DNA of 64,000 nt from Echinarachnius parma (Eukaryota > Echinodermata > Echinoidea > Clypeasteroida > Echinarachniidae): positions 62,001-126,000 of the forward strand of contig JBAMJV010002091.1 of assembly GCA_037951105.1 (NCBI GenBank). Reading direction: 5' to 3'. Position numbers and translations under genes: made by a program. This document shows positions 63,589 to 64,000 of the stretch, in pieces (positions within the stretch are counted from its first letter, which is position 1; every line of letters begins with the position of its first letter). Below the pieces are notes generated by a model. The model saw only the letters and a program-made list of their open reading frames with translations, was not told the origin of the DNA and ran no database searches.

Positions 63589-64000
63589 CTGACAGTTCCA
63601 ATGAAATTTAAACCACACGTACGATAGATGTGCATCAAGTCATCTAAAGATAGCGAGTCAGCAAGTATAAAACATATATTTAAAAAAAACATATTCAGCA
63701 GCTTAAATGTAATTTCCCAATATCAGCAGATATCTGACATTACAGTTCTTCAATGCTGTCAAGATCCGTGTCCCTTTTCAGCTGGACAACATAGGTTGCT
63801 AGGCATCTACCTCGTCCTGTTCCTTTTCCCCCCGAGTTGTTTCCCGAAGAATTAGTGAACTTCTGGGTGATGGGCACAGGGTGCTACAAGCCTCAACTTC
63901 AAAAAGATTTTGCACCTTGTACAAGTCGTAACCAACAAGAAATCAATACAAGCTACTAGTGTTTCCAACAGTGCTATACTACTACGGAAAGTCGAAAACC
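63589..64000. other. single-copy stretch at window end
   Basis: A 75-codon plus-strand frame (63628-63855) overlaps C/T-rich sequence and has no splice or domain support. Nothing else recognised. Confidence 0.3.

Overview
The window looks like non-coding DNA from a metazoan nuclear genome. It is AT-rich, has no long open reading frame on either strand, contains GT-AG style candidate exons, and is packed with short non-autonomous DNA transposons, SINE-like tails, microsatellites and long homopolymers. The repeat vocabulary (ATTATT-tailed SINE ends, a TTTG-rich element, acatgtacatgt-type words) suggests a marine invertebrate, perhaps an echinoderm. That assignment is inference from general look, not from a species-diagnostic gene. 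No rRNA gene, intact tRNA, CRISPR array or bacterial operon was seen.

The layout is unusual and regular. From end to end the window is a chain of short, decayed tandem arrays. Each array has its own unit (27 to about 300 bp, usually 2 to 8 copies, two of them longer) and unrelated arrays succeed one another. Main arrays: 3195-3990 (about 230 bp), 4460-5960 (about 180), 7620-12610 (about 200, with a 500-bp higher-order repeat), 13603-17900 (about 180-220), 20740-21420 (about 130), 23335-25740 (about 300), 34310-35300 (about 245), 40530-42350 (190), 50550-52310, 55300-56560 and 58725-59165. Miniature transposons have landed in many of them. Because neighbouring units are paralogous, several insertions can be compared with an uninterrupted copy of their own target inside this window (8111-8960, 12321-12478, 23462-24873, 35601-38097, 41578-42181).

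Transposon classes by termini and target-site duplication: (i) elements duplicating TTAA, in at least six families and about 27 copies, including eight copies of a unit only 71-78 bp long; (ii) elements with 6-bp duplications and 13-bp inverted termini of the CAGRG.TGCCA type (8111-8960, nested 8574-8717, 23462-24873); (iii) TA-duplicating elements (10520-10673, 31542-31926, 41578-42181, 62981-63169); (iv) one TAA-duplicating, Harbinger-like element (47387-48045); (v) a 2.5-kb element at 35601-38097 carrying nine copies of the 14-mer GGTAACGGAAGGAC and a 600-bp internal duplication that includes its own left terminus; (vi) SINE-like and unclassified repeats. No transposase was recognised, so all appear non-autonomous.

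Coding evidence is thin. The best candidate is a small plus-strand gene: a signal-peptide exon (28795-28860) followed by two short phase-compatible exons (32244-32300 and 32403 onward), together encoding a secreted peptide of about 55 residues. Weaker candidates are a minus-strand exon at 63511-63588, three protein-like, GC-enriched minus-strand frames at 13421-14400, and frames at 44556-44867 and 53795-54060. If the window is not intergenic it is most simply read as introns plus flanks of one or more genes.
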